From: Bacillota bacterium
GTDB lineage: Bacteria > Bacillota > Clostridia > Christensenellales > SZUA-584
DNA: 64,000 nucleotides
NCBI GenBank assembly: GCA_023412005.1
Contig: JAEYOE010000016.1
Span: 1 to 64,000, forward strand
Direction: 5' to 3'
Below, piece after piece: positions 8,497 to 16,388 of this stretch. The translations under genes were made by a program, and so were the position numbers. The notes under the pieces are model-generated. The model had not been told where the DNA came from. It did no database searches and saw only the letters and a list, made by a program, of their open reading frames with translations. Each line of letters begins with the position of its first letter. Within the stretch, counting starts at the first letter, position 1.

Positions 8497-9270
8497 ATGT
8501 CTCACATCATCATCACAGGCGCCAATCAAGGTATCGGCTACGCCATGGCCGAAAAGTTATTAGCAGACGGGCATTCTGTGGCCGTGCTTGATCTGAATAC
8601 GGCGAATTTAGAACCATTGAGGGAAAAGCACGCGGAAAGGCTGCTCGCTCTTGTGTGCGATATGCGCGATGCCGGAAGCGTTAAAAAAAGCGTCGCTGAG
8701 ATTGCGCAGGCTTTTGGGACAATCGATATCGCTGTTCACAACGCGTGCCTATGCACGTTTACGCCTGCTTCTGAGACGTCGGAAGAGGTGTATCACGATG
8801 TGTTTGATGTCAATTATTTTGGCGCGCTGCGGCTAACTAAGGCCGTTGTCCCCTATATGCAGAAACAACAAAAGGGTAAAGTGATTTTCACAAGTTCCGG
8901 TGTGGGGGTAACGGGTTTTGTGAATATCAGCCCGTATGCATCGAGCAAGGGGGCGATTGAGAGCCTTGCAAAGTGCCTTGGTATCGAATACCGAAATGAC
9001 GGCATCACATTTCATCTGCTTCATCCGCCGCTGACCCGCACGGCCTCGGCAGCACCGTTGCCTGTACCCAAGGAGTTCAAGGCGGACCCCGAGACTGTCG
9101 GAAGGGGGCTTGCAAAGCATATCGGCTCGAAAAGATTCATTATCTGTCACAGTTTCATGCAGAAAGTGCAGACGATGATGTGTTATCGGGTCCCAGTCAA
9201 GATGGGGCGGCTTATGAGCAAGATGACGGTTGGTTACGCGGCAGAGCAGGGAAAAGAAGAAGTCAATTAG
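8497..9270 (+). CDS. SDR family NAD(P)-dependent oxidoreductase
   Basis: 257-residue classical short-chain dehydrogenase. The Rossmann nucleotide loop is TGANQGIG near residue 6, the NAxxxxF-type motif appears as HNACLCTF, and the catalytic serine (FTSSGVGV) and YASSK (Tyr-x3-Lys) motifs are intact. The C-terminus (MCYRVPVKMGRLMSKMTVGY) is longer than the core fold and amphipathic. It starts directly after the TetR stop codon and is the likely regulated target. The substrate is not predictable. Confidence 0.88.
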   Translation: MSHIIITGANQGIGYAMAEKLLADGHSVAVLDLNTANLEPLREKHAERLLALVCDMRDAGSVKKSVAEIAQAFGTIDIAVHNACLCTFTPASETSEEVYHDVFDVNYFGALRLTKAVVPYMQKQQKGKVIFTSSGVGVTGFVNISPYASSKGAIESLAKCLGIEYRNDGITFHLLHPPLTRTASAAPLPVPKEFKADPETVGRGLAKHIGSKRFIICHSFMQKVQTMMCYRVPVKMGRLMSKMTVGYAAEQGKEEVN

Positions 9271-9351
9271 GAGAAAAGAAAAGGTGATTTTAAAGCCATT
9301 CCGACAAGGTTTCAAGGGATATAAATAACTATATCGAAATAAATAACCCGA

Positions 9352-9394
9352 AGGGAGCGACCTCCGCTTGTGCCCCGAATGAAGTATGTTGTTC
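9352..9394. repeat. Degenerate REP-like palindrome upstream of the RAYT gene
   Basis: AGGGAGCGACCTCCG (9352-9366) resembles the left arm of the intact REP at 9406-9431, and GTTGTTCC (9387-9394) resembles the right arm, with a longer loop between. Confidence 0.45.
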
Positions 9395-9405
9395 CGTGAA
9401 ACCAA

Positions 9406-9431
9406 GTAGGGAACGACCTCCGTGTCGTTCC
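9406..9431 (+). repeat. REP palindrome, upstream copy
   Basis: A 26-base unit: GTAG, then GGAACGAC-CTCCGT-GTCGTTCC, with perfect 8-base arms around a 6-base loop. Its exact inverted copy lies inside the transposase gene at 9721-9746, and a half copy lies downstream at 9964-9975. Confidence 0.85.
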
Positions 9432-9462
9432 GTTTTAAAGACAACATTACAGAGGAGATCGA

Positions 9463-9966
9463 ATGGAATTAGATCAACGAAAAAAACAGAGACTTCGTGA
9501 TTACGATTATTCGCAAAATGGTGCGTACTATATAACCCTTTGTACTCGCGAAAAGCAGCATCTTTTCGGTACGGTCAATAATGGTTGTGTTGTATTAAAC
9601 ATGGCTGGCGAAATGGTTAGGCATCATCTTGAATATATTGATACATATGAAAATGTGATTTTAGATAAATATGTAATAATGCCGAATCATATTCATGCAA
9701 TCATTAATACAAATGATTGCGGAACGACACGGAGGTCGTTCCCTACGGTATCGGAGTATATACAGCGATTCAAAACAATGACGACGAAGTTGTATATTGA
9801 TGGTGTTAAGGCTGGTGAATATCCGTCGTTTGAGAAAGCCATTTGGCAGAAATCATTTTATGATCGTATTATTCGAGATGAGAACGAGTATTTGCTAATC
9901 TGGAAATACATCGATGAGAACCCTCTAAAATGGGTTACAGATGAATACTTCGACGATAACGGATAG
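9463..9966 (+). CDS. REP-associated tyrosine transposase (RAYT, Y1/HUH family)
   Basis: 167-residue single-strand nuclease of the TnpA-REP/Y1 transposase family, thought to mobilise REP hairpins. The HUH motif is His76-Ile-His78 in MPNHIHAII; a candidate catalytic tyrosine is Tyr99 in SEYIQRFK; the C-terminal signature WQKSFYDRIIRDE and YIDENPLKW are typical. The length is normal and the frame is intact. A perfect REP palindrome is embedded in the gene (residues 87-95, GTTRRSFPT). AGAGGAGATCGA precedes the ATG. A truncated relative lies at 7531-7777. Confidence 0.88.
   Translation: MELDQRKKQRLRDYDYSQNGAYYITLCTREKQHLFGTVNNGCVVLNMAGEMVRHHLEYIDTYENVILDKYVIMPNHIHAIINTNDCGTTRRSFPTVSEYIQRFKTMTTKLYIDGVKAGEYPSFEKAIWQKSFYDRIIRDENEYLLIWKYIDENPLKWVTDEYFDDNG
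9721..9746 (-). repeat. REP palindrome inside the RAYT coding sequence
   Basis: Exact reverse complement of the upstream REP (9406-9431): GGAACGAC-ACGGAG-GTCGTTCC followed by CTAC. It is translated as residues 87-95 of the transposase. Confidence 0.85.
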
Positions 9967-9975
9967 GGAACGACC
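9964..9975 (+). repeat. REP half-site at the RAYT 3' end
   Basis: TAGGGAACGACC overlaps the transposase stop codon and matches the left arm of the upstream REP. The right arm is missing. Confidence 0.55.
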
Positions 9976-10102
9976 GCTGACTATGCCCCAAAGGCGTATG
10001 CCGTTTCTCGGTGGAATTTTCGGCAGCTTTAAGAGAATGCGGGGTTATTACGTTCTTATGAATTCGTGTGATAGAATGTTATAATATGTTCGTCAAACAC
10101 CA

Positions 10103-10133
10103 TTGACTTTGACACCGTGTCGCCGTTTATACT
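10103..10133 (+). promoter_or_regulatory. MerR-type long-spacer promoter with operator
   Basis: TTGACT (10103-10108) and TATACT (10128-10133) are 19 bases apart, the long spacing that MerR proteins remodel. The spacer contains the palindrome GACAC-C-GTGTC (10111-10121). The regulator's ATG follows at 10157. An alternative -35 (TTGACA, 10109-10114) would leave a 13-base spacer, too short. Confidence 0.7.
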
Positions 10134-10156
10134 CCATTTTAGCAAGGAGTGAATTT

Positions 10157-11137
10157 ATGCAGGGGATGACAATCAGCGAGGTCTCAAAAAGGTTCCGAGT
10201 CTCTACGCGTATGCTGCGTTACTACGAGCAATTTGGGCTCATCGAGAGCTATCGCCGCGAGAACTACGCCTATCGCATGTATGATGAAGCAACGCTCATA
10301 CGCCTAAGGCAGGTTGTGATCTTGCGCAAATTAAGAATACCGCTGAAGCAGATTAAAGTGATATTGCAGAGCCCTGAGGCGGTGACTGCCGTTGAGGTGT
10401 TCAGGCAGAATCTGGCCGAGATCGATGAGCAGATCACAGCACTGACCACAATCAGAAGCATACTCAGCCGTTTTTTGGATGAGCTCACAAAAGCAGCTCA
10501 GGTTTCTGTCTGTCATCTGCTCACATCCGACGAGGCCATACTTGCGTCCATAGAATCACTGGCTTATGCGCATTTAAACGGTATGGAGGATAAGACAATG
10601 GATGATTTGAAGCAAGCGGAAAAAAGCCTCTCAAGGCTCACGGATGTGCGCATTATCCGATTGCCGCCGTCGGCAGTCGCATCAGCGCATTATATCGGCG
10701 ATGAGCCTGAGGCGTATGTAACCGAGATCACTGACCGCTTTGTGCGCGAATATGATTTGTGCAGAATCAAGCCTGATCTGCGTCACTACGGCTTTAACCA
10801 CCCCAACCCAAAGGATGAAAGCGGTTTTCATGGTTATGAAATGTGGGTAACCATTCCGGAGGACTTAGAGGTGCCCCCGCCGCTAACCAAACGCCGCTTT
10901 GAGGGCGGGCTTTATGCTGCGCATATGATACAAATGGGCAATTTTCACGAATGGGAGTGGCTGTTTGACTGGGTAGCAAACAATGAAAAATACGTATTTA
11001 CGGGTGATTTGAAGGATCAGGAGCATATGTGCGGTTTGATTGAAGAGCAGCTTAATTATGTCAGTCATGTCATGCAAGGCAACAGAGCGCCGGAGGATAT
11101 GCAACTGGATTTGCTGATGCCGATAAAGGAACGTTAG
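10157..11137 (+). CDS. MerR family regulator with GyrI-like effector domain
   Basis: 326-residue activator/repressor. The N-terminal winged HTH reads TISEVSKRFRVSTRMLRYYE (about 4-23), then a recognition wing and the antiparallel coiled coil (about 80-120). The C-terminal half (about 165-315) resembles the AraC-E/GyrI-like small-molecule binding domain of BmrR-type multidrug sensors, including GYEMWVTIPEDLEVP and the aromatic FHEWEWLFDWV. AAGGAG lies 7 bases before the ATG. No target gene lies downstream on the same strand, so autoregulation through the 19-base-spacer promoter is the visible connection. Confidence 0.85.
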   Translation: MQGMTISEVSKRFRVSTRMLRYYEQFGLIESYRRENYAYRMYDEATLIRLRQVVILRKLRIPLKQIKVILQSPEAVTAVEVFRQNLAEIDEQITALTTIRSILSRFLDELTKAAQVSVCHLLTSDEAILASIESLAYAHLNGMEDKTMDDLKQAEKSLSRLTDVRIIRLPPSAVASAHYIGDEPEAYVTEITDRFVREYDLCRIKPDLRHYGFNHPNPKDESGFHGYEMWVTIPEDLEVPPPLTKRRFEGGLYAAHMIQMGNFHEWEWLFDWVANNEKYVFTGDLKDQEHMCGLIEEQLNYVSHVMQGNRAPEDMQLDLLMPIKER

Positions 11138-11148
11138 AGACAGAGGAG

Positions 11149-11182
11149 AAACGCCCTGTCTTTATGGAAACAAGGCGTTTTG
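11149..11182 (+). terminator. Terminator after the MerR gene
   Basis: AAACGCC (11149-11155) pairs with GGCGTTT (11174-11180), with inner CCTGT/ACAAGG pairing, followed by TT. The inverted form may also serve the opposing ABC operon. Confidence 0.6.
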
Positions 11183-11215
11183 GCAGTTATATTTCGATTT
11201 TTGCCAACAGCAAAC

Positions 11216-11971
11216 TCAAACCGTCAGCAGTTTGCTCATAAAATCCTTTGTGCGCTGCTGAGACGGATTCTTAAGCACCTCACTCGGCGTGCCCTGCTCC
11301 ACCACCACGCCGCCATCCATAAACAGCACCTCGTTGGCCACCTCGCCCGCAAACCCCATCTCGTGCGTCACGACGACCATGGTCATATGCTCGGCCGCGA
11401 GCTGCTTCATCACGGCGAGCACCTCGCCTGTCAGCTCCGGGTCCAGCGCGGATGTCGGCTCATCAAAGCAAAGGATCTCGGGCGTGAGCGCCAGCGCGCG
11501 TGCAATCGCCACACGCTGCTGCTGCCCGCCTGAAAGCTCACACGGATAGCTCTTTTCTTTATCCGAAAGCCCCACCTTGCGTAAGAGCTCGCGGCAATGC
11601 GTTTCTATCGCCGCCGGGTTCGCGTTTTCCTCCTGCATCGGCGCCAGCATCAGGTTCTGCATCACCGAGAGATGCGGAAACAGATTGAAATCCTGAAAAA
11701 CCATGCCGAGACGTTTGCGCAGCACGCGCTTTTTGTCGGGCTCGGCGATGTGCACCTTGCCGCCTTCCTCGCGGAACAGATACTCGCCGTCAATCTCGAG
11801 GCTGCCGCCGTCTACCGATTCCAGCAGATTTATGCAGCGCAGGAACGTGCTTTTTCCGGAGCCGGACGGGCCGATGATAGCGATCACATCGCCCTTGTGC
11901 ACCTCAAGGTCAACGCCTTTTAGCACCTCGAGCTTGCCGAATTTCTTTTTGATGTTTGTGGCTTTTAACAT
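11216..11971 (-). CDS. Polar amino acid ABC transporter ATP-binding protein
   Basis: ATPase of a GlnQ/HisP-type importer, 251 residues. Walker A GPSGSGKST at 34-42, signature LSGGQQQR, Walker B ILCFDEPTSALD, and the switch histidine in VVTHEMGFA. It carries a longer segment than most GlnQ proteins between the beta strands before the Q-loop (FREEGGKVHIAEPDKKRVLR), which is common in Clostridia. It is the last gene of a minus-strand operon (binding protein, permease, ATPase) and starts 9 bases after the permease stop. Confidence 0.93.
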   Translation of the reverse strand: MLKATNIKKKFGKLEVLKGVDLEVHKGDVIAIIGPSGSGKSTFLRCINLLESVDGGSLEIDGEYLFREEGGKVHIAEPDKKRVLRKRLGMVFQDFNLFPHLSVMQNLMLAPMQEENANPAAIETHCRELLRKVGLSDKEKSYPCELSGGQQQRVAIARALALTPEILCFDEPTSALDPELTGEVLAVMKQLAAEHMTMVVVTHEMGFAGEVANEVLFMDGGVVVEQGTPSEVLKNPSQQRTKDFMSKLLTV

Positions 11972-11980
11972 AACAGTACC

Positions 11981-12643
11981 CTACCTGTAATAAGCGAATT
12001 TGCGTTCAATCAGCTTAAATAGCTTTGTTAATCCGCCCGTCATCACAAGATAAAACAAGGCGGCGATAACAAGCGGCATGATGGAAAAATCACGCTTCAT
12101 GGCATCCTTTGCTTCCAGTAGCAGTTCTCCGATACCGATAGCGTAAACGAGAGCCGTGTCTTTCACCAACGTAATGACTTCGTTGCCCATGGGTGGCAGA
12201 ATGCGCTTAACGACTTGGGGCAGTATGATTTTCGAAAATGTCACTTTGGTTGAAAGACCAAGCACATGCGCCGCTTCATATTGCCCTTTGGGGATCGACT
12301 GTATGCCACCGCGGTAGATTTCAGCAAAATAGGCCGCGTAGTTGAGTATAAACGCAATGATAGCGGCAAGCAGTCTATCGAAGGTAAAGCCGAATATGAT
12401 TGGCAATCCTAAAAAGATAAAAACAACTTGTAAGAGTAAAGGGGTGCCCCGGAAAATAACAATGTACGTTTTGGATATACCGCGAAAAACTCTATTTTTG
12501 GATAAGTACATTTGACATATCAACAGACCCAATGGCAATGCAAATAAAAGCGTAAAGAACCATACTTCAACGGTGACCACCGTGCCCTTGAGCATTTGCT
12601 GCACGACAGACCAGAGCCTGTCCATATCCTCGAAGTAGCCCAT
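11981..12643 (-). CDS. Polar amino acid ABC transporter permease
   Basis: 220-residue HisM/GlnP-type inner membrane permease. Five membrane helices are visible, with the conserved EAA loop as YEAAHVLGLSTKVTFSKIIL and the TPLLLQVVFIFLG segment after IVIFRGTP. It partners with the binding protein and the ATPase on either side. Ligand specificity sits in the binding protein and cannot be fixed from this subunit. Confidence 0.92.
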   Translation of the reverse strand: MGYFEDMDRLWSVVQQMLKGTVVTVEVWFFTLLFALPLGLLICQMYLSKNRVFRGISKTYIVIFRGTPLLLQVVFIFLGLPIIFGFTFDRLLAAIIAFILNYAAYFAEIYRGGIQSIPKGQYEAAHVLGLSTKVTFSKIILPQVVKRILPPMGNEVITLVKDTALVYAIGIGELLLEAKDAMKRDFSIMPLVIAALFYLVMTGGLTKLFKLIERKFAYYR

Positions 12644-12666
12644 GCCATGCTCCCTTCAAAAAGCTT

Positions 12667-12727
12667 TGCAGGAGGCTCTTGATAAAAAAGCCGCCTGCAA
12701 AACCGGGGCAGACAATTGCCTGCCCCG
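12667..12727 (-). terminator. Two tandem hairpins between binding-protein and permease genes
   Basis: Read on the minus strand, CGGGGCAG/CTGCCCCG (12704-12727) comes first and is followed by a second hairpin, GCAGGCGGC/GCCTCCTGC (12667-12697), whose loop side carries TTTTTT. They lie inside the operon, after the binding-protein stop. Such hairpins usually let part of the transcripts stop, or protect the upstream message, so that the binding protein is made in excess. Confidence 0.6.
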
Positions 12728-12737
12728 AATGCTTGAA

Positions 12738-13634
12738 TTATTTACCGATGACGACGTTGTCGCCAAACCACTTTTTAGAAATCTCTGCTGCAGTGCCGTC
12801 TGCGATCACCGCATCAAGCGTTTCCTGAATTTTATCACGGAAGGCTTTATCCTGCAAACGGAAACCAATACCGTATTGCTCTTCACCAAAGGTATCTTCA
12901 AGAACGAGGTATGCATCCGGATTGTCGGCCAGCACATAGTAACGACCGGTCATTTCGTCCACAACAACGGCGTCCACGCTGCCGTTTTTAAGCTCCATAA
13001 GTGCTTCTACGTAGTCAGGGCTTTCGATCAATTGACCGAATGTGTCCATCACGTCGGGTTCGGCTTCAATGGCTTCCATCGCACTCGAATCGACCTGGGC
13101 GGCCACCGTTTTCCCTGCTAAATCCGCTTTCGACTTGATGCCCGAATCAGCAGCCACAACAATAATCTGCTGGTTGTTCATGTAGGGATCAGAAAACAGC
13201 ATATTCTCTTTACGCTCATCGGTAATGGTCAGCCCGTTCCAAATCATATCGATGTTGCCGTTTTTGAGTTCCATCTCTTTTAGATCCCAGTTAATCGGCT
13301 GGAATTCGATTTTAAGGCCAAGGCGCGAAGCAACTTCGTTTGCTAAGTCGATATCAAAACCGACAAAGTCTCCGTTTTCATCCTTGAAGCCCATGGGGGC
13401 AAATCCGGAATCAAAGCCGAGGACAAAGGAGCCTTTGTCTTCAACTGTTTGCCAAGAAACATCGGCTTCTTCCGATTCCTCAGCCGAGACGGATTCTGAA
13501 GGCGCTGCAGATGCTTCTTCTGATGCCGCAGGTGTTTCGGAAACAGCAGCGGACTCTGTGGCTGCGGGAGCGGCGCACGCGGCAACGCTGAATATCAGCG
13601 CAAGAACCAACACGGCTGCCAGTAATTTTTTCAT
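12738..13634 (-). CDS. Amino acid ABC transporter substrate-binding lipoprotein
   Basis: 298-residue family 3 extracellular solute-binding protein. The signal peptide ends in a lipobox (FSVAAC, Cys20), so it is a membrane-anchored lipoprotein. A roughly 35-residue Ala/Ser/Glu-rich linker precedes the SBP fold, which contains GFDIDLANEVASRLGLKIEF and the DMIWNGLTITDERK hinge segment typical of arginine, glutamine or cystine binders. AGGAGG precedes the ATG. It heads the importer operon; the exact amino acid is uncertain. Confidence 0.9.
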   Translation of the reverse strand: MKKLLAAVLVLALIFSVAACAAPAATESAAVSETPAASEEASAAPSESVSAEESEEADVSWQTVEDKGSFVLGFDSGFAPMGFKDENGDFVGFDIDLANEVASRLGLKIEFQPINWDLKEMELKNGNIDMIWNGLTITDERKENMLFSDPYMNNQQIIVVAADSGIKSKADLAGKTVAAQVDSSAMEAIEAEPDVMDTFGQLIESPDYVEALMELKNGSVDAVVVDEMTGRYYVLADNPDAYLVLEDTFGEEQYGIGFRLQDKAFRDKIQETLDAVIADGTAAEISKKWFGDNVVIGK

Positions 13635-13664
13635 TGGTTATTCCTCCTGTTGAGTATAATAAAA

Positions 13665-13680
13665 TTGTTGTACACAACAA
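13665..13680 (-). promoter_or_regulatory. Palindrome upstream of the amino acid importer operon
   Basis: TTGTTGTACACAACAA has 6-base arms (TTGTTG/CAACAA) and lies about 30 bases before the binding-protein start, just upstream of a TATACT-like -10 on the minus strand. It is a candidate operator; the regulator is unknown. Confidence 0.4.
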
Positions 13681-13827
13681 ATTATAATTTAGCGCGCTAA
13701 AATAGTAAAGAGTTAATTGACGGAAGACGTATGCTGTATGAGGCCGCTCTGCAAAAACATTGCGCGGGACACTTTTTCGCAGCGCGGCAGCCGTGGTATA
13801 ATGAACTAAAAAATGCCGGAGGCACCT

Positions 13828-14592
13828 ATGCAGCTGAAACCGGGTGAAAGAATTGAAGACCTGCAAAACGGTTATGTGATCATACAAAATCCCGATTATT
13901 TTTCGTTCGGGACAGATGCCGTGCTGCTGGCAGACTTCGCGGACGTTTCGCCGGGGCAGCACGTGGTGGATTTGGGCACCGGCTGCGGCATCATCCCGCT
14001 GCTGCTGATTGCGCGTCGGCCGGATATCCACATCACCGGCATCGAGATACAAAGCGGCATTGCGGATATGGCGCAGCGCAGCATTGCAATGAACAAGCTG
14101 AACGACCGCATTAACATCGTCTGCGGCGATTTGAAGGACGCGAGAAAATACGTGCCGCACGGCGTGGACACGGTGGTTTGCAATCCGCCGTATGAAAAGG
14201 CGGATGCGGGCAAGCATAACGGCAGCGCGCATGTGAGCATCGCCAAGCGCGAAATCAAATGCACGCTTGATGACGTGGTGGGCGCGGCAGCCAAGCTTCT
14301 TCGCACGGGCGGACGGCTGTTTATGATTTACCGCACCGAGCGGTTTGCGGAGCTGATGAGCGTGATGCGCGCCAAACGGATTGAGCCCAAGCGGATTCGG
14401 CCGGTGGCGCCGCAGATTGATAAGGCGCCGAACTTCATGCTGGTGGAAGGCCGCGCGGGTGCGCATACCGGCGTCAAGTTTGCGCCGACGCTCGCCGTTT
14501 ATGAGAAGGACGGCACATACACCGAGGAACTGAAGAAAATTTACCGTATTGGGGAGGAAAAACCGTGCTCTATATTGTCGCCACGCCCATAG
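13828..14592 (+). CDS. tRNA1(Val) (adenine37-N6)-methyltransferase-like (TrmN6/YfiC family)
   Basis: SAM-dependent N6-adenine methyltransferase of 254 residues. Motif I is VDLGTGCGIIPLLL and the catalytic NPPY motif is VVCNPPYEK. The FSFGTDAVLLADF segment before motif I is characteristic of the TrmN6 family. The ATG at 13828 lies 7 bases after GGAGG; the ATG at 13813 precedes that ribosome binding site and is unlikely. Its 3' end overlaps rsmI by 28 bases, a common gene order in Firmicutes. Confidence 0.9.
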   Translation: MQLKPGERIEDLQNGYVIIQNPDYFSFGTDAVLLADFADVSPGQHVVDLGTGCGIIPLLLIARRPDIHITGIEIQSGIADMAQRSIAMNKLNDRINIVCGDLKDARKYVPHGVDTVVCNPPYEKADAGKHNGSAHVSIAKREIKCTLDDVVGAAAKLLRTGGRLFMIYRTERFAELMSVMRAKRIEPKRIRPVAPQIDKAPNFMLVEGRAGAHTGVKFAPTLAVYEKDGTYTEELKKIYRIGEEKPCSILSPRP

Positions 14593-15371
14593 GCAACCTC
14601 GAAGACATCACACTGCGTGCGTTGCGTATTCTTAAAGAAGCGGATTATATAGCGGCGGAAGACACGCGCCATACGCGTAAGCTGCTGAATGCCTACGATA
14701 TCAAGACGCGTTGTGTGAGCTTTCATGAGCACAGCAGCGAGGAAAAACGCGCGTTCATATTGAGTGAGCTGAAAGAGGGGCGCGATATTGCGCTGGTTTC
14801 CGACGCGGGCACACCGCTGATTTCCGACCCCGGCGCGCTGCTTGTGAGGGAAGCGGTTGAGCAGGGGCTGCCGATCACATCGGTGCCGGGCCCGTGCGCG
14901 GCGATTGCCGCCGTGACGCTTTCAGGCATCGGCGGAGCCTTTTGTTTCTTTGGATTTCTCGCCAAAAAAGCATCAGAGCGCAAGAAACAGATTGAGCAGC
15001 TGGCAGCTTTCACGATGCCGACAGTGATATACGAGAGCCCGCACGCGCTGCATGAAACGCTGTGTGCGCTGCAGGAGGCCGCTGGTGCCCAGCGTCACAT
15101 CGTGGTCGCAAAAGAGCTGACAAAGCTTCATGAGCGTGTTTTCAGCGGCACGCTGGATAGGGCTGCCGCAGAATTTGTCGGCGACATAAAGGGCGAGTAT
15201 GTGCTGGTGCTTGATCCTGCCGAGGAAATAATCGCAGAGGTCAGCGACAGCGATATAAAAAAAGAAATAGAAAAACTGCTCGCTGCCGGAATGACAAAAA
15301 AAGATGCCGCAAAAGCGGCATCCGATAAATTTGTTATCAGTAAGAACAGAGCTTACCGATTGACATTGTAA
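14565..15371 (+). CDS. rsmI: 16S rRNA (cytidine1402-2'-O)-methyltransferase RsmI
   Basis: Methylates the ribose of C1402 in the ribosomal P site. The 268-residue protein begins LYIVATPIGNLEDITLRA, the family hallmark, and has EDTRHTRKLLNAY, SDAGTPLISDPG, and PGPCAAIAAVTLSG of the tetrapyrrole-methylase fold. Start is a GTG at 14565 behind GGGGAGG. The C-terminal helical domain (KKEIEKLLAAGMTKKDAAKA) is complete. It overlaps the end of the trmN6-type gene and is presumably translated from the same message. Confidence 0.95.
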   Translation: MLYIVATPIGNLEDITLRALRILKEADYIAAEDTRHTRKLLNAYDIKTRCVSFHEHSSEEKRAFILSELKEGRDIALVSDAGTPLISDPGALLVREAVEQGLPITSVPGPCAAIAAVTLSGIGGAFCFFGFLAKKASERKKQIEQLAAFTMPTVIYESPHALHETLCALQEAAGAQRHIVVAKELTKLHERVFSGTLDRAAAEFVGDIKGEYVLVLDPAEEIIAEVSDSDIKKEIEKLLAAGMTKKDAAKAASDKFVISKNRAYRLTL

Positions 15372-15380
15372 GTTCGAGAC

Positions 15381-15623
15381 TTACTTAAGGCCGAGCTTGC
15401 CCATGCATTCCTGACAGACTTTTGCGCCCTTGAACTCTGTGACGCCGCTGACGCTTTCACAGAAGATGCAGGCCGGCTGATACTTGCCAAGCACGATGTG
15501 GCTGTCGTCCACAAAGATCTCGATCGGATCTTTGATGTCGATACCCATCACTCTTCTGAGTTCGATCGGCAGCACGATGCGGCCAAGTGAGTCTACTTTT
15601 CTGACGATTCCTGTTGATTTCAT
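15381..15623 (-). CDS. AbrB/SpoVT-type transition-state regulator with C-terminal CxxC pairs
   Basis: 80-residue DNA-binding protein. Residues 1-45 form the swapped-hairpin AbrB fold (MKSTGIVRKVDSLGRIVLPI, then ELRRVMGI), very close to Bacillus AbrB. The C-terminus differs: CIFC and CQEC (two CxxC pairs) suggest a small zinc-binding ribbon, a form frequent in Clostridia. The ATG at 15623 is 9 bases after GGGAG; the ATG at 15632 is almost on top of that ribosome binding site. Likely a transition or sporulation regulator; adjacent, divergent spmA-spmB fits. Confidence 0.88.
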   Translation of the reverse strand: MKSTGIVRKVDSLGRIVLPIELRRVMGIDIKDPIEIFVDDSHIVLGKYQPACIFCESVSGVTEFKGAKVCQECMGKLGLK

Positions 15624-15680
15624 TTCTTTCATCTCCCAATTTGATTTAATATAATATAGTTAGTGTTACAATATATCAAA

Positions 15681-15709
15681 ATATAACAAATATAGCGTTC
15701 CTATGTCAA
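15681..15709 (-). promoter_or_regulatory. Probable sigma-A promoter of the AbrB-type gene
   Basis: On the minus strand TTGACA (15704-15709) and TTATAT (15681-15686) are 17 bases apart, 58 bases before the start codon. Confidence 0.55.
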
Positions 15710-15803
15710 CCTATTTTCTTCGGATTTTTTAAGCATTAATAAAACGTTCACAATTGAATATATATGATATGAGTATACATGATATGGCTGTTGGGGTAAA
15801 TAA

Positions 15804-16388
15804 ATGATCAATTATATATGGGCGTTTTTGATTGTTATCGGAACGGTGGTGGGTATTGCAACAGGCCATACGCAAGCTGTGGGAGATGCCGCGGTTGAAG
15901 GGGCCAAAGAGGCGGGCTTGTTGTGCATCAGCCTCATCGGTTCATATGCGCTGTGGCTCGGCATTTTGAATGTGGCCAAGGAGGCGGGGCTTATTGAGTC
16001 GCTGGCTAAGCGTATGCGCGGTATCATCCGTTGGCTGTTTCCCAACATACCACCGAATAGTGAAGCCAGCGGTTATATCACACTCAATATTGTTGCGAAC
16101 ATACTTGGCATGGGCAACGCGGCCACACCGTTTGGTCTTAAAGCGATGAAAGAGCTGCAGGAACTGAATACCGACAAAAATGTGGCATCCGACGCGATGT
16201 GCATGCTGCTGATCATCAATGCGGCGTCCGTACAACTGCTGCCGCTCACGGTGATTGCGCTTCGCAGCGCGGCGGGCAGTGCGGCACCTGCAGAAATCGT
16301 ATTGACAGCCCTTGTGACCACCGCCACGACAACCGCGTTGGCCGTTGTGGTAGGAAAGATATGGCAGAGGATTAAAAAATGTCGATAA
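15804..16388 (+). CDS. spmA: Spore maturation protein A
   Basis: 194-residue nucleoside-recognition (Gate) domain membrane protein. SpmA and SpmB act together in the dehydration of the spore core. Visible are several hydrophobic helices, YALWLGILNVAKEAGLI, and GNAATPFGLKAMKELQELN, which is strongly conserved in SpmA. The reading frame overlaps spmB by 10 bases, so the pair is translationally coupled. Its presence argues that the organism forms endospores or descends from one that did. Confidence 0.93.
   Translation: MINYIWAFLIVIGTVVGIATGHTQAVGDAAVEGAKEAGLLCISLIGSYALWLGILNVAKEAGLIESLAKRMRGIIRWLFPNIPPNSEASGYITLNIVANILGMGNAATPFGLKAMKELQELNTDKNVASDAMCMLLIINAASVQLLPLTVIALRSAAGSAAPAEIVLTALVTTATTTALAVVVGKIWQRIKKCR

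Noticed and set aside
9271..9462. A CRISPR array or insertion sequence around the short repeats near the RAYT gene
   Set aside because: The repeats are inverted palindromes, few in number and irregularly spaced; they are better explained as REP sequences.
13480..14466. Long open frame on the minus strand (about 328 codons) across trmN6 and the binding-protein start
   Set aside because: It runs antisense to well-supported genes, is rich in His/Arg as expected for a shadow frame, and shows no family motif or ribosome binding site.
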